In this document: one piece after another, positions 45,214 to 53,844 of the stretch
Layout: each line of letters starts with the position of its first letter
Position numbering within the stretch: the first letter of the stretch is position 1
The notes under the pieces: model-generated
What the model was told of the DNA's origin: nothing
The model's database searches: none
The model's input: the letters and a program-made list of their open reading frames with translations, nothing else
Source: Celerinatantimonas yamalensis
GTDB lineage: Bacteria > Pseudomonadota > Gammaproteobacteria > Enterobacterales > Celerinatantimonadaceae
Length of the DNA stretch: 64,000 nt
Assembly (NCBI RefSeq): GCF_046054155.1
Contig: NZ_JBEQCT010000001.1
Location: 372,001 to 436,000 of the forward strand
Direction of reading: 5' to 3'
Position numbers and translations under genes: made by a program

Positions 45214-45496
45214 AATGACCTCGTTGTGACAATTCGGGTAAACGTATGCCACCTAACCCCGCGAGCACTTTAGGAATATGCCATCGAACTAACAGTAACA
45301 CGGGTGGCGAAAGCGTGAGTGATAACAAACAAGCGGCGACAATGGGGAATAAAAAGGATCGTGCTAAGGAGAGTGATGTGACGACTAACACGCAGCAGAG
45401 TAATGGAAAGCTCCAACGATAACGATTAATCCAATTGGTGAATGCAGGCTGAGTTGAATCTGAGTGCTGTGGTTTATCTGTGTACTGTGGGTTAAT
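45197..45496 (-). CDS. Small membrane protein, first gene of the amidoligase operon, probable ATT start
   Basis: A 99-codon frame whose only well-placed start is ATT at 45494-45496, four bases after a strong AGGAGA. No ATG, GTG or TTG occurs until a GTG about 35 codons in, inside the membrane region. The product has a polar N-terminus rich in Gln, Ser and Thr (1-25), one or two helices (about 29-70: FPLLCCVLVVTSLSLA, then FPIVAACLLSL), and an amphipathic tail. The tail overlaps the amidoligase start. Family not recognised. The original ATG may have mutated, or translation may begin at the internal GTG (45391). Confidence 0.6.
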   Translation of the reverse strand: MNPQYTDKPQHSDSTQPAFTNWINRYRWSFPLLCCVLVVTSLSLARSFLFPIVAACLLSLTLSPPVLLLVRWHIPKVLAGLGGIRLPELSQRGHYESII

Positions 45497-45532
45497 AATC
45501 TCTCCTATTTATCAAAAATGCTAACCTCAGTA

Positions 45533-45562
45533 AGTCTAGCCTATTTTGACAGTGAGATGCAA
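45533..45562 (-). promoter_or_regulatory. Candidate promoter of the amidoligase operon
   Basis: On the minus strand, -35 TTGCAT (45557-45562) and -10 TAGACT (45533-45538) are spaced 18 bp and lie 36 bp before the proposed start. It abuts the rhlE terminator, so the operon is likely expressed independently. Confidence 0.45.
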
Positions 45563-45585
45563 AAAGGGGGCGTTTTAACCCCCTT
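45561..45585 (-). terminator. Rho-independent terminator of rhlE
   Basis: Minus strand: AAGGGGG, loop TTAAAACG, CCCCCTT, continuing into TTTTT. Strong classic terminator. Confidence 0.9.
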
Positions 45586-45591
45586 CAAGTT

Positions 45592-46845
45592 TTAGCGCTC
45601 TTGGCGTTGTGTTTGACGTGGACGAGCCGGTTTCCCACTGCGCTGTTGCTGAGGTTTACTCTGACGACGAGGGGCTTGACGTGTTGCCGCTGGTGTTTTC
45701 GCTGACCGTGAGAACGACGCTTTAAAGCCATCTATTTCAAGTACGTTCAATTTTGATTTGGTAAATTTTTCAATGTCTTGCAAATGAGGTAATTGATCTT
45801 GGCTGACTAATGAATAAGCGGTACCTGATTCACCAGCGCGACCAGTGCGGCCAATGCGGTGAACATAATCTTCAGCAACATTAGGTAAGTCAAAATTGAC
45901 AATTTGTGGCAATTGTTTGATATCAAGGCCTCGAGCAGCAATATCTGTTGCGACTAGCACCTCAATGCTACCATCTTTAAACCCTTCCAAGGCCTTCACT
46001 CGAGCATTTTGGCTTTTATTACCATGAATAGCTGCAGCATTGATCTTAGCTTGTTCGAGCTTCTGTGTCAGACGGTTGGCCCCGTGCTTGGTTCGAGTAA
46101 AGACCAATACTTGTTGCCAACCATTTTGTACAATTAATGATTTGATTAAGCTGGTTTTTTGCTCTTGATCGACTAGCGTATAGAACTGTTCTACTTGGCG
46201 AGCCGTACGATTTTCTTGATCAACCGATACTTCGACCGGTTGATTCAATAGACCATGTGCTAACTTACGAATTTCACCGGCAAAGGTTGCTGAGAATAGT
46301 AAATTTTGGCGTTTTTTAGGCAATAATTTAATTAACTTGCGGATATCATGAATGAATCCCATATCCAGCATGCGATCTGCTTCATCTAATACCAGTATCT
46401 GTAGTTTGGATAGATCCAACATTCCTTGACCATATAGATCGAGTAATCGTCCTGGGGTCGCGGTTAAAACATCGCAGCCTAAGACTAACTGGCGAATCTG
46501 TGGCTTGATATTGACACCACCAAAGACGACTTGGTGACGCAGTTTAAGGTGTTTTGCATAAGCTTTTACATTGGCATCAATTTGGGCTGCAAGTTCGCGA
46601 GTTGGCGTGATAATTAATGCTTTAACTTCTTTATTGCTAGCTCGGGGCTGACTGCGTAATTGCTCAAGGATTGGCAATACAAAAGCAGCAGTTTTACCGG
46701 TACCCGTTTGTGCTGCTGCTAACACGTCTTTCCCTTGCAGGATTGCCGGAATAGATTGCGCTTGAATGGGCGTAGGGGAGGTATATCCCATTTCGCTGAT
46801 CGCTTCAGTAATGGGTTTAGATAAGCCTAATTCGGCAAAAGACAT
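45592..46845 (-). CDS. rhlE: DEAD-box RNA helicase RhlE
   Basis: A 417-residue ATP-dependent RNA helicase with roles in ribosome assembly and RNA decay. All motifs visible: Q motif GYTSPTPIQAQSIP, AAQTGTGKT (I), PTRELAAQ (Ia), TPGRLLD (Ib), DEAD (II, about residue 150), SAT (III), ATDIAARGLDI (V), HRIGRTGR (VI). The C-terminal 45 residues are Arg/Gln/Pro-rich and disordered, typical of RhlE. The start at 46845 (MSFAELGL) matches the family. Confidence 0.95.
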   Translation of the reverse strand: MSFAELGLSKPITEAISEMGYTSPTPIQAQSIPAILQGKDVLAAAQTGTGKTAAFVLPILEQLRSQPRASNKEVKALIITPTRELAAQIDANVKAYAKHLKLRHQVVFGGVNIKPQIRQLVLGCDVLTATPGRLLDLYGQGMLDLSKLQILVLDEADRMLDMGFIHDIRKLIKLLPKKRQNLLFSATFAGEIRKLAHGLLNQPVEVSVDQENRTARQVEQFYTLVDQEQKTSLIKSLIVQNGWQQVLVFTRTKHGANRLTQKLEQAKINAAAIHGNKSQNARVKALEGFKDGSIEVLVATDIAARGLDIKQLPQIVNFDLPNVAEDYVHRIGRTGRAGESGTAYSLVSQDQLPHLQDIEKFTKSKLNVLEIDGFKASFSRSAKTPAATRQAPRRQSKPQQQRSGKPARPRQTQRQER

Positions 46846-47495
46846 GTTTACTCGCTTTGATTGATACAACTATAAAATTACAAGTGCGCAAGTGTAGAGC
46901 AAAACCCATGCCTTCGCCAGTGAAGAATGATTTAGCTCATCGTTGAAGTGCTACCAAACTCGTAGATATTCATTTGAAGTCTTAGCAAATCAATCATTAG
47001 CGAATGATTTTCGGGGGCAGCATACATAGGATAATAGTTGTTCTATCAACAGTCGATCTGCCCCAGTGATTCGAATTGAGTCGTTGATGCGTCGATTTGT
47101 AGGTCACTCGATGTTCTTCATTGGTGAGCAAACATTAACGTTTGTTTGTATCTTTACACACTTTGCTGTGGGTGACAGCTTAACAATTAGAACAATAAAG
47201 GCTGGATCTATGGATTCACCTCTATGGTAGAAAGAGCGCATTGCGTCACTGCTTTCGCATTTTGTGTCCATGGTAAGCGATGGCTTGTTATCGTCTTTTG
47301 CAACACATGTAATCAATTATTCGTTTGTTGGTTTTGTGTGTTGGTGAGCTTCACTAGTCTGGAAATGACCATATGACTTGCTACCCAATTTGTGGCTATG
47401 CCCTCTAAATAGGATTGCTTGATTGTAATGTCATCTGTGCGTCACGATCATTGCTTATAATTTTGCTTCGGTCAGTAATATAACGGAGATAGGTT
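46846..47495. other. Intergenic region, about 650 bp
   Basis: No gene I can support. A 70-codon minus-strand frame at 47104-47316 lacks a ribosome site and family. TATAAT at 47456-47461 is a possible -10 for the downstream acetyltransferase. The length suggests lost genes. Confidence 0.45.
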
Positions 47496-48035
47496 ATGTT
47501 GATGCAATCAGACCATGTGAAATTTAGACCCCTTGAACCTGATGATGCGGCGGTCTTTTTACGCTGGAGCGAAGATCGTCAAGTCACCCAATATAGCCTA
47601 TCGCAATACGTTTGGCCTCAAGCGCTAAGTGATATTCGTAGCTGGCTTGCGAGCATTCATCAGGGCACCACTAGTTTTACTGTCGGCGTGTGTTGCCATA
47701 AAACCGGTAAGCTGATTGGCTATGCAGGGATTAGTAGGATGAATCAAATTAATCGCAGTGGCGAATTTTTTATTTTAATCGGTGAACCTCATTACTGGGG
47801 CCGCGGCATAGGCACCGATGTGACCCAAGTTATCAGTGATTATGGATTTACTTCACTGAATTTACATCGCATTGAATTAACAGCTTATGTAACAAATTTA
47901 GCGGCAATTCGCGCTTATGAAAAAGCCGGTTATCATCACGAAGGGATATTACGTGATGCGGGTTTTCGCAATGGCCAATACTTAGATAAAGTTGTGATGG
48001 CGGTGTTAGCGACTGATTGGCAAGGAATACGATAA
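47496..48035 (+). CDS. RimJ/RimL-type GNAT acetyltransferase
   Basis: A 179-residue GNAT. N-terminal VKFRPLEPDDAAVFLRW, acetyl-CoA loop HYWGRGIGTDVTQ (about 99-111), and LAAIRAYEKAGYHHEGILRDAGF near the C-terminus (quoted in parts: IRAYEKAGY) mark the RimJ/RimL group, with a YLDKVVMAVL tail. ATG preceded by GGAGATAGG. Substrate unknown: ribosomal protein or small molecule. Stands alone. Confidence 0.87.
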   Translation: MLMQSDHVKFRPLEPDDAAVFLRWSEDRQVTQYSLSQYVWPQALSDIRSWLASIHQGTTSFTVGVCCHKTGKLIGYAGISRMNQINRSGEFFILIGEPHYWGRGIGTDVTQVISDYGFTSLNLHRIELTAYVTNLAAIRAYEKAGYHHEGILRDAGFRNGQYLDKVVMAVLATDWQGIR

Positions 48036-48258
48036 GTCGATTGCATCTCGTTATGTCCTTATGACTATCTGTTCTCGCTAGAGCGAATGCTGTGAGCACC
48101 TCATTGATTGTGATTTTGTCTGTTTCCGCTTTATTGTGTCTAATTGCATTGCGCCATTGCTGCGTCGTTTTATCTTGCTATATCGTTTGAATCTGCACGT
48201 CGTAACAGAGCTTTCCGCACAAGTTAACCATTAGCGCTTTTAATTGGGAGCCATAGAC

Positions 48259-48312
48259 GTCACTTAAGCTTATGTGAGTAAATAGAGTCACATAGTATTT
48301 TGTGACTATAAT
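48259..48312 (+). promoter_or_regulatory. Array of four alternating GTCAC/TGTGA half sites ending at a -10 element
   Basis: GTCAC at 48259, TGTGA at 48273, GTCACA at 48287 and TGTGAC at 48301, each start 14 bp from the last. Within it, TATGTGA-N10-TCACATA (48271-48294) is a perfect palindrome. A consensus -10 TATAAT follows at once (48307-48312). This looks like a multi-site operator over the promoter of the satD-like gene. Spacing does not fit CRP (N6). Confidence 0.55.
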
Positions 48313-48377
48313 TGGACACATGAGCAGAACTCGCTGCTATGCTGGGTAGTTATTCGTTTCACTTGGATGGAGAAACC

Positions 48378-49048
48378 ATGAGTGCCACGACCGTAGCCGT
48401 GTTAACCGGTGATATTGTCAAATCTCAGCAGATTGCATCAATCACATATGATCATGTGCTCGATGTGTTAAACCAAACATTGGGCGAATGCACATAACAA
48501 GACGGTGCTCACTATGATGTCTATCGTGGGGATGCGTTTCAGGCCTTCTTTACCCATCCAAGGCAAGCTGTATTCTGTGCTTTAGTCGTGCGTTTAACGC
48601 TAAAAGTAGCGACACCATCGGTTGATGTGCGCCAAAGTATTGGTATTGGCGGAGTCAGTTCACTGCGTGCAGCGGTAAAAAACTCGACAGGCGAAGCTTT
48701 TACCCTGTCAGGGACGGGCTCGATGGCCTTAAAGGTGAGTATTTGGCAATTCATGCCCAATCCGCTGAGTTTAGCCAGCGGGTGCAATTATTAACAAAAT
48801 TTTTGGATGTTCATTTAGCAAGATTAACCTCTAGTCAAGCCCAAGCACTATGTGTGTATTTAACTGCTGAAGATAAAACTCACGAATCGATAGCCCGGCA
48901 ATTGGGCAAAGAACGCAGTAATACTACCAAGTTGTTAAATGCCTGCCATTATCAATTAGTGCGCGACTATATACAGTATATAACGATGACACTCAAGGAG
49001 GTCTATTCTCAATGGCGCTATTGTTTAGTCTGTTGCTTGCGTATCTAG
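48378..49048 (+). pseudogene. SatD-like regulatory protein, broken by a stop and a frameshift
   Basis: The frame starts at ATG 48378 with LTGDIVKSQQI, meets TAA at 48495-48497, then continues with VYRGDAFQAFF, DVRQSIGIGGV and TGEAFTLSGTG. At 48731-48733 one base appears lost from an A run; the -1 frame carries on as GEYLAIHAQSAEF and a C-terminal helix-turn-helix (HESIARQLGKERSNTTKLLN) to 49048. Together these form a SatD-family protein. Its 3' end overlaps the DUF3307-like gene, the usual SatD partner. Two independent lesions argue for true decay rather than sequencing error. Confidence 0.8.
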
Positions 49049-49758
49049 TTATTTATTTTTACCTGTGGCCACAACAATGGCAACCCGGCATAAGTCAACC
49101 TTATCGCTCCCTGCGCAAATTACTCCTTTGTGGGTTAGCCTTGGCATGTGTTAATGCGTTATTGGTTGGTTTATGGGGAGGGTCGTTGCTTGAGAGTGTT
49201 GGTTTTGGTGTCATCTCAGCGTTATGTTGGTGGTTATTAAATTACTGCTTTTCCTATAACGGTAATCGATTGTATGGCTTTTTAGCGGTGCAATTGTGCT
49301 ATCTCTGTGTGTTGTTGGCTATTTGCCAATGGGTAACGGGGTTTATTCAGTCATGGCACGTAGCCTATTGGTCAAATTACCACCAATTAGTGGTTCTGAT
49401 TGGCTACTTAGTGATTTTTAAACCGACATCAGTGGCTATTGCAATGTTATTGGTCCCATGGAATGGTGAATTTAACGATGATGATGCTCACCGAGCAGCA
49501 TCATTACCCAGTTTGCCTTTGGCTGGGCAATTAATTGGTTATTTAGAACGGGCGATTACTCTCACTTTTATTTTGAATTATCAATTTGCTGCGATAGGGT
49601 GGGTGCTCGGAGCCAAATCTATTTTTCACTTTGGTGAACTGAAAAATACCCAGAATAACAAACTTACTGAATATATCATGGTAGGAACATTAGCTAGCTT
49701 TGCAATGACAAGTTTCGGTTGGCATGATCGTCTTAGCGGTTCGAGGGTCGTGATATGA
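49012..49758 (+). CDS. DUF3307-like inner-membrane protein
   Basis: A 248-residue protein with about seven membrane helices. The C-terminal half has GQLIGYLERAITLTF, IGWVLGAKSIFHFGEL and TEYIMVGTLASFA, the conserved block of DUF3307 proteins that accompany satD. Function unknown. AAGGAGG nine bases upstream is a strong ribosome site lying inside the satD pseudogene, so expression may have depended on it and may now be uncoupled from its regulator. Confidence 0.78.
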   Translation: MALLFSLLLAYLVIYFYLWPQQWQPGISQPYRSLRKLLLCGLALACVNALLVGLWGGSLLESVGFGVISALCWWLLNYCFSYNGNRLYGFLAVQLCYLCVLLAICQWVTGFIQSWHVAYWSNYHQLVVLIGYLVIFKPTSVAIAMLLVPWNGEFNDDDAHRAASLPSLPLAGQLIGYLERAITLTFILNYQFAAIGWVLGAKSIFHFGELKNTQNNKLTEYIMVGTLASFAMTSFGWHDRLSGSRVVI

Positions 49759-49798
49759 TGGTGCGTCGTATAAATAGAGCGGTTAGGGAAGGTTGATG

Positions 49799-50698
49799 AT
49801 GGTGGAGACTCAAGCAAAGCTGCGCCTAGGTATGCCGATGTGGTCCCATCAAGCGTGGCAATATAGTGTTTACCAAGGGCAGCTTGCAAGCGCGATGCGC
49901 CTTGCAAATTATGCCCGAGTGTTCTCAAGTGTCGAGGGTAATACTACTTTTTATGCATTGCCGAGTGCGATAACGGTGGCTAATTGGCGCGACGCAGTGG
50001 ATGACTCTTTTCGCTTTACTTTCAAGTTTCCTCAGACGATTACCCATCAAAGCGCTTTACGGCACTGCCAGCAGGAGGTCGCGCATTTTTTTTCGGTCAT
50101 GGCGCCGCTCCATAACGTTGTTAGCCAGTGGATGATCCAACTACCTAAGCACTTTGGTCCTGAATCACTCCCTATACTGGCTGAATTTATTGCGCAGTTA
50201 CCAAATGATTTTCCAATTGGCATTGAAGTTCGTCATACCGAATTTTTTGTAAAAGGGGCTAGCGAGCAACAATTGAATCGTTTGTTGTTTGATCATGGTA
50301 TGGATCGAATCATGATGGATACTCGTCCTGTATTTGAAGCGCCAGCATTGACCCAAGCGGTAATCGAAGCCCATCAAAGGAAGCCGCGTTTGCCTGTTCA
50401 TGCAGTGGCTACGGGTATGAACCCAGTAATCCGTTTTATTGGGCATCCTGATCTACATGAAAATGATCAATTTTTCTTCCCTTGGCTTAGTAAAATCGGG
50501 CAGTGGTTAAGCGAAGGGCGCGTACCTCATTTATTTATCCATACGCCAGATAATGCTTTGGCACCTGAGCTGGCGCTGCGCTTATTTCAGCAGTTACGGG
50601 AGTATTGCGCAGTGCATTATCAGTTGGTACTAGACCCTTTTCAGTTACCCGACTGTGCAGCAGCTAAGCAACTAGGAATGGATTTAGGTCTTACTTAA
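49799..50698 (+). CDS. yecE: DUF72 family protein YecE
   Basis: A 299-residue cytoplasmic TIM-barrel-like protein matching E. coli YecE: LGMPMWSHQAW, SVEGNTTFYALP, FRFTFKFPQTITHQSALRHC, GIEVRHTEFF and KPRLPVHAVATG (segments quoted separately). Biochemical role unknown. Three consecutive Met codons (TTG, ATG, ATG) open the frame; I use ATG 49799, which has GGAAGG six bases upstream. Followed after 15 bp by a SnoaL-like gene in likely operon. Confidence 0.9.
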   Translation: MVETQAKLRLGMPMWSHQAWQYSVYQGQLASAMRLANYARVFSSVEGNTTFYALPSAITVANWRDAVDDSFRFTFKFPQTITHQSALRHCQQEVAHFFSVMAPLHNVVSQWMIQLPKHFGPESLPILAEFIAQLPNDFPIGIEVRHTEFFVKGASEQQLNRLLFDHGMDRIMMDTRPVFEAPALTQAVIEAHQRKPRLPVHAVATGMNPVIRFIGHPDLHENDQFFFPWLSKIGQWLSEGRVPHLFIHTPDNALAPELALRLFQQLREYCAVHYQLVLDPFQLPDCAAAKQLGMDLGLT

Positions 50699-50713
50699 TC
50701 AAAGAGGAGACTC

Positions 50714-51094
50714 ATGAACATCATTGAACAATTGGTTAATTTAGAAAAAATTATATTAAATCCTGCTATTCGCCAATCACCAGAACGAATGCAGGAATTG
50801 CTTGCACCCGATTTTGTCGAAGTTGGACATAAGGGGGATTATTGGCAACGAGCACAGCTGATTAATGCGCTCCAATTTGAACAAAATTGGTCTGCGCATA
50901 TTCAAGATATTGAGCATCGGGAGGTGACTCATGAAGTGCATCAGTTGATTTACCGTGCTTTTATTCATCCTGATGGCCAAGATGAATATTACTCGCGGCG
51001 TACTAGTGTGTGGCGTTGGAATGGTGAAACATGGCAAATGGTATTTCATCAGGGGACGCCCATAGAGCCGTTTGAACTAATTGACGCAGATTGA
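50714..51094 (+). CDS. SnoaL/DUF4440-like small protein
   Basis: A 126-residue single-domain protein of the NTF2-like fold: ELLAPDFVEVGHKGDYW, YRAFIHPDG, RRTSVWRWNGETWQMVFHQGTP is the usual DUF4440 ending (quoted in part: SVWRWNGETWQMVFHQGTP). Members include steroid isomerase-like enzymes and proteins of unknown role. AGAGGAG ribosome site, 15 bp after yecE, so probably co-transcribed with it. Confidence 0.82.
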   Translation: MNIIEQLVNLEKIILNPAIRQSPERMQELLAPDFVEVGHKGDYWQRAQLINALQFEQNWSAHIQDIEHREVTHEVHQLIYRAFIHPDGQDEYYSRRTSVWRWNGETWQMVFHQGTPIEPFELIDAD

Positions 51095-51287
51095 ATTTTT
51101 AAAACCCCATTGCTTAGTATTATGATATAGCATCAATTAAGTTGAGTATAAAAGTATGATGTTTAGTGACTTAATAGCTGCATTATTTTGCTACGCTATA
51201 AGGAAAGCTTCTCGGTCAAGAATTGGGTGTCAGGGACTAACAGATAGTGGCTTAGCTTGAAAAGGCTAAATGCGATAGGTAGAGATC

Positions 51288-52115
51288 ATGGTGACTTCTA
51301 AGTCAGCCAAAGACAAGGCGGCATTGATTGCGGCGCGGGGCGTTGATGAGCATGGCTATGTGGTGAATCCTTGCTCAGTCGTCTTCATTGCCGAGGAATT
51401 TGAAACGGTAATTGACGGCGCGACAGAGCAATTGCTGTTGTTATTTCCCCAAAGGATCCATAGCGTCTATTTATATGGGAGTATTGCCCGAGGCGACGCA
51501 GTGGTCGGGTGCTCTGATCTTGACATGTCAATTATTCTTCACGATGCACCGAGCCGCGATGAGCTCGCTGAACTTCACGGCTTGGCTGATCAGATTGCTT
51601 TACATCACACGGAAATTAGCAAAGTAGATTTTGACATTGGGACGCTAGCCGATGTACTTGCTAAAGAGAGCTTTTATAGCTGGCAGTTTTGGATTAAACA
51701 TTGTTGTTGCTGCATTTGGGGCGATGATCTTGCGCCGCGTTTTGCTAAGTTACGTCCTTCCAGTCAGCTTGGCTATGCGATTAATGCTGATTTACCCGAG
51801 CAGCTTTCGACTTATCGCAAGGAATTAACCACCGAGAATGCACCGTTGTTCGGTCGAGCGATTACGAAGCGATTGATTCGAACGCTCTATGGTATTTTAG
51901 CTGATTATCACCAGCGCTGGCAGCAACCCATTTCGCAATGTGGATCGATGGTGGCACTCTTTCGTCCTGAGTATGCCGCCCACTTGCGGCGAGCTTGGCC
52001 TATGCTTCAATATGGGGCGCTGGTGGATGTTGATGAGGTTGTGTGGTTAATCGATGATTTCGGGGCTAAAGTTTGTGAGGAACTTCAGCGTGTTTCAACC
52101 GTCCAAGATAGATAG
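51288..52115 (+). CDS. Nucleotidyltransferase-domain protein
   Basis: A 275-residue protein with a pol-beta-type nucleotidyltransferase core: LYGSIARGDAVVGCSDLDMSI (about 62-82, the GS-x10-DxD site; quoted in part: GSIARGD and SDLD) and a third acidic residue in VDFDIGTL near 117. A helical C-terminal domain (about 160-265) resembles aminoglycoside nucleotidyltransferases in layout. Substrate could be a drug, tRNA or protein (AMPylation). No toxin-antitoxin partner (HEPN) is adjacent. A CCCC run (HCCCCIWG, about 141-148) is odd. Confidence 0.78.
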   Translation: MVTSKSAKDKAALIAARGVDEHGYVVNPCSVVFIAEEFETVIDGATEQLLLLFPQRIHSVYLYGSIARGDAVVGCSDLDMSIILHDAPSRDELAELHGLADQIALHHTEISKVDFDIGTLADVLAKESFYSWQFWIKHCCCCIWGDDLAPRFAKLRPSSQLGYAINADLPEQLSTYRKELTTENAPLFGRAITKRLIRTLYGILADYHQRWQQPISQCGSMVALFRPEYAAHLRRAWPMLQYGALVDVDEVVWLIDDFGAKVCEELQRVSTVQDR

Positions 52116-52299
52116 CTTCTAGTTAAAAGGGCTAGTCATTGTCAATGATACTATGTATTTAAATAAAAATTAATGGATGTAGCATCTGTTTTAAACAACT
52201 GTATCTCGTCTATAGGGGATTTCTGCCATAGGTGACGCATGGTAAATGTTGTAATCTGACGAATAACATAACTTTTTTTGTGTTTAATGTGGGGGAGTA

Positions 52300-52962
52300 A
52301 TGCCAGAATACACATCACTTTTTAGGCGCCTGACCGCGCCGATGAGTACTATTTTTCAGGGTACGATTGTGCAATCAAAACTTCTTTTCTTGAAACAATT
52401 TTTAGCCACACCACGTACCGTGGGGGCCATTGCCCCTAGCTCACGATCTCTCGCTCGCAAGATGATCGAACAAATTGACTTTACTAAAGCACGTTGCATT
52501 GTTGAAATCGGTCCGGGGACTGGGGTATTTAGTGAATTATTGATCAAATATTGCCAGCCTCATTGCCAAATTATCTTAATCGAGACCAATCCCGTATTTG
52601 TCGAACAACTCGAACAAAAATATCAGCATATGGATAATGTGAGGGTTGTCCATGATTCGGGTGAAAAAATCAACCTCTATAAGATCAAGTTTGGTATAGA
52701 GCATATTGATTATGTGGTATCAGGTATTCCCTTTTCAAGTTTGCCTGCACAGGTATCGACTAATATTCTTTCCACTGTACATAAAGCGATTGGAGACGAC
52801 GGCCGGTTCATTCTATTTCAATACAGTTTAATGAAAGTAAGGGCCTTAACCAAGTGGTTTGATTTAACCCACATCGAACGTAGTTGGATCAATCTTCCGC
52901 CAGCTCATGTATTTACCTGTCGACGCAAAGGGCGTAATGACACGAAGACATCGGCGATGTAA
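52300..52962 (+). CDS. SAM-dependent methyltransferase, phospholipid N-methyltransferase (PmtA)-like
   Basis: A 220-residue methyltransferase. LLFLKQFLATPRTVGAIAPSS precedes the SAM-binding CIVEIGPGTGVFSELL (about 65-80; quoted separately), then LIETNPVFV and DYVVSGIPFSSLP (motif IV-like). This layout is that of PmtA-type phospholipid and KsgA-like methyltransferases. It could methylate phosphatidylethanolamine at the membrane face. The ribosome site GGGGGAG lies very near the ATG. Stands alone with long noncoding flanks. Confidence 0.75.
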   Translation: MPEYTSLFRRLTAPMSTIFQGTIVQSKLLFLKQFLATPRTVGAIAPSSRSLARKMIEQIDFTKARCIVEIGPGTGVFSELLIKYCQPHCQIILIETNPVFVEQLEQKYQHMDNVRVVHDSGEKINLYKIKFGIEHIDYVVSGIPFSSLPAQVSTNILSTVHKAIGDDGRFILFQYSLMKVRALTKWFDLTHIERSWINLPPAHVFTCRRKGRNDTKTSAM

Positions 52963-53086
52963 CACTCTGATTGAAATTACAAATACCTAAAAATTGACAG
53001 CTGGTGGTGACAAGATAGCGCAATTTGCTAACTGTCTTTATTGCCAGAGCAATATGACACTAATAAATAAACCGGCACGATTACTG

Positions 53087-53122
53087 AGTAGCTAGGGTGT
53101 AACGCGAAATTCCCTAGCTGCT
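53087..53122 (+). terminator. Long hairpin, possible terminator of the methyltransferase gene
   Basis: AGTAGCTAGGG (53087-53097) pairs with CCCTAGCTGCT (53112-53122), one mismatch; flanking ACCGGCA and TGCTGGT can extend it. GGTTTT follows. It lies 125 bp after the stop, far for a terminator. Confidence 0.4.
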
Positions 53123-53355
53123 GGTTTTAAAATGTGGGTAACGATGAAGCTCGCTTTAGATAGGGTCACTTAAAATTTAGGCAAGTCGCCATACGCGTAC
53201 TAGAAATTTTTATCAATGCTTAAAAAGATAGAATAGAAACTGAGCAGAAGTGAAAGTTATTCGGCCCATCTATTTTAGATCCTGGGTATTCATTTATAAA
53301 AAACATAACATCTATGAATATTTAATAGTTATAAAATAAAGTCTGTCATCTAAAT

Positions 53356-53475
53356 TCATTCGAAGTTATTTCTGCACCAATTGTTAGAGCGTTCATCCAT
53401 AAATGCTTTGATCTTAGAATTTAAATTTTCACTATGTGAACCAACGATGAACGCTATCGACTCTGTTAGGGTCAT
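53356..53475 (-). pseudogene. Possible N-terminal fragment of an NADPH-dependent FMN reductase
   Basis: A 39-codon minus-strand frame whose SIAFIVGSHSENLNSKI resembles the N-terminal FMN-binding strand and loop (IAFIVGSLRxxSxNxKI) of NAD(P)H:FMN reductases. It then runs into a stop with no continuing domain, and no ribosome site is seen. Likely a fragment, though the similarity is short. Confidence 0.3.
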
Positions 53476-53844
53476 CTCAATTTATTAATTGATTCTCTTG
53501 GATCTCTTTTTGACAAATGTTTTCAAGTAAATGGCTAACCCGCTACTAGACAAGCAAAGTTTTATTATCTTATAGTGATTTAACTGTTTATTTTATTGAG
53601 ATTGTTCTGGAAATATACTTGGAGTATTGTTCAGCATTTGGTCGTTTCTCGATCATATCACCGTTAATGATGTGAAATTATACTTAAGTTTCTCACTAGA
53701 TTTCATTTTTATCGGAGTTTCTCGTTTGAATACAATGGTTTGTTCAACGTGAAGATGTTCCTTATCCGTATTCGTGAGTGCATTCAATCAATTCGAGTGT
53801 GTGGAGCATTGTAGGAAAAATACTAGGATAATCAATAAGCATAG

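Larger units (their letters stand above)
52963..53844. other. Gene-poor AT-rich region, about 880 bp
   Basis: No intact gene. It contains a long hairpin (53087-53122) and a truncated flavin-reductase-like fragment on the minus strand (53356-53475), listed separately. The rest is AT-rich with stops in all frames, suggesting decay or a regulatory spacer. Confidence 0.5.

Noticed and set aside
45197..45391. The 64-codon GTG frame as the complete small gene
   Set aside because: It starts in the middle of a hydrophobic segment and has no ribosome site, while the same frame extends upstream to a strong Shine-Dalgarno.
47104..47316. 70-codon minus-strand frame upstream of the GNAT gene
   Set aside because: No ribosome site or family; the frame is isolated in a decayed-looking spacer.
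48271..48294. TATGTGA-N10-TCACATA as a CRP site
   Set aside because: CRP needs a 6-bp spacer between TGTGA and TCACA; here it is 10.
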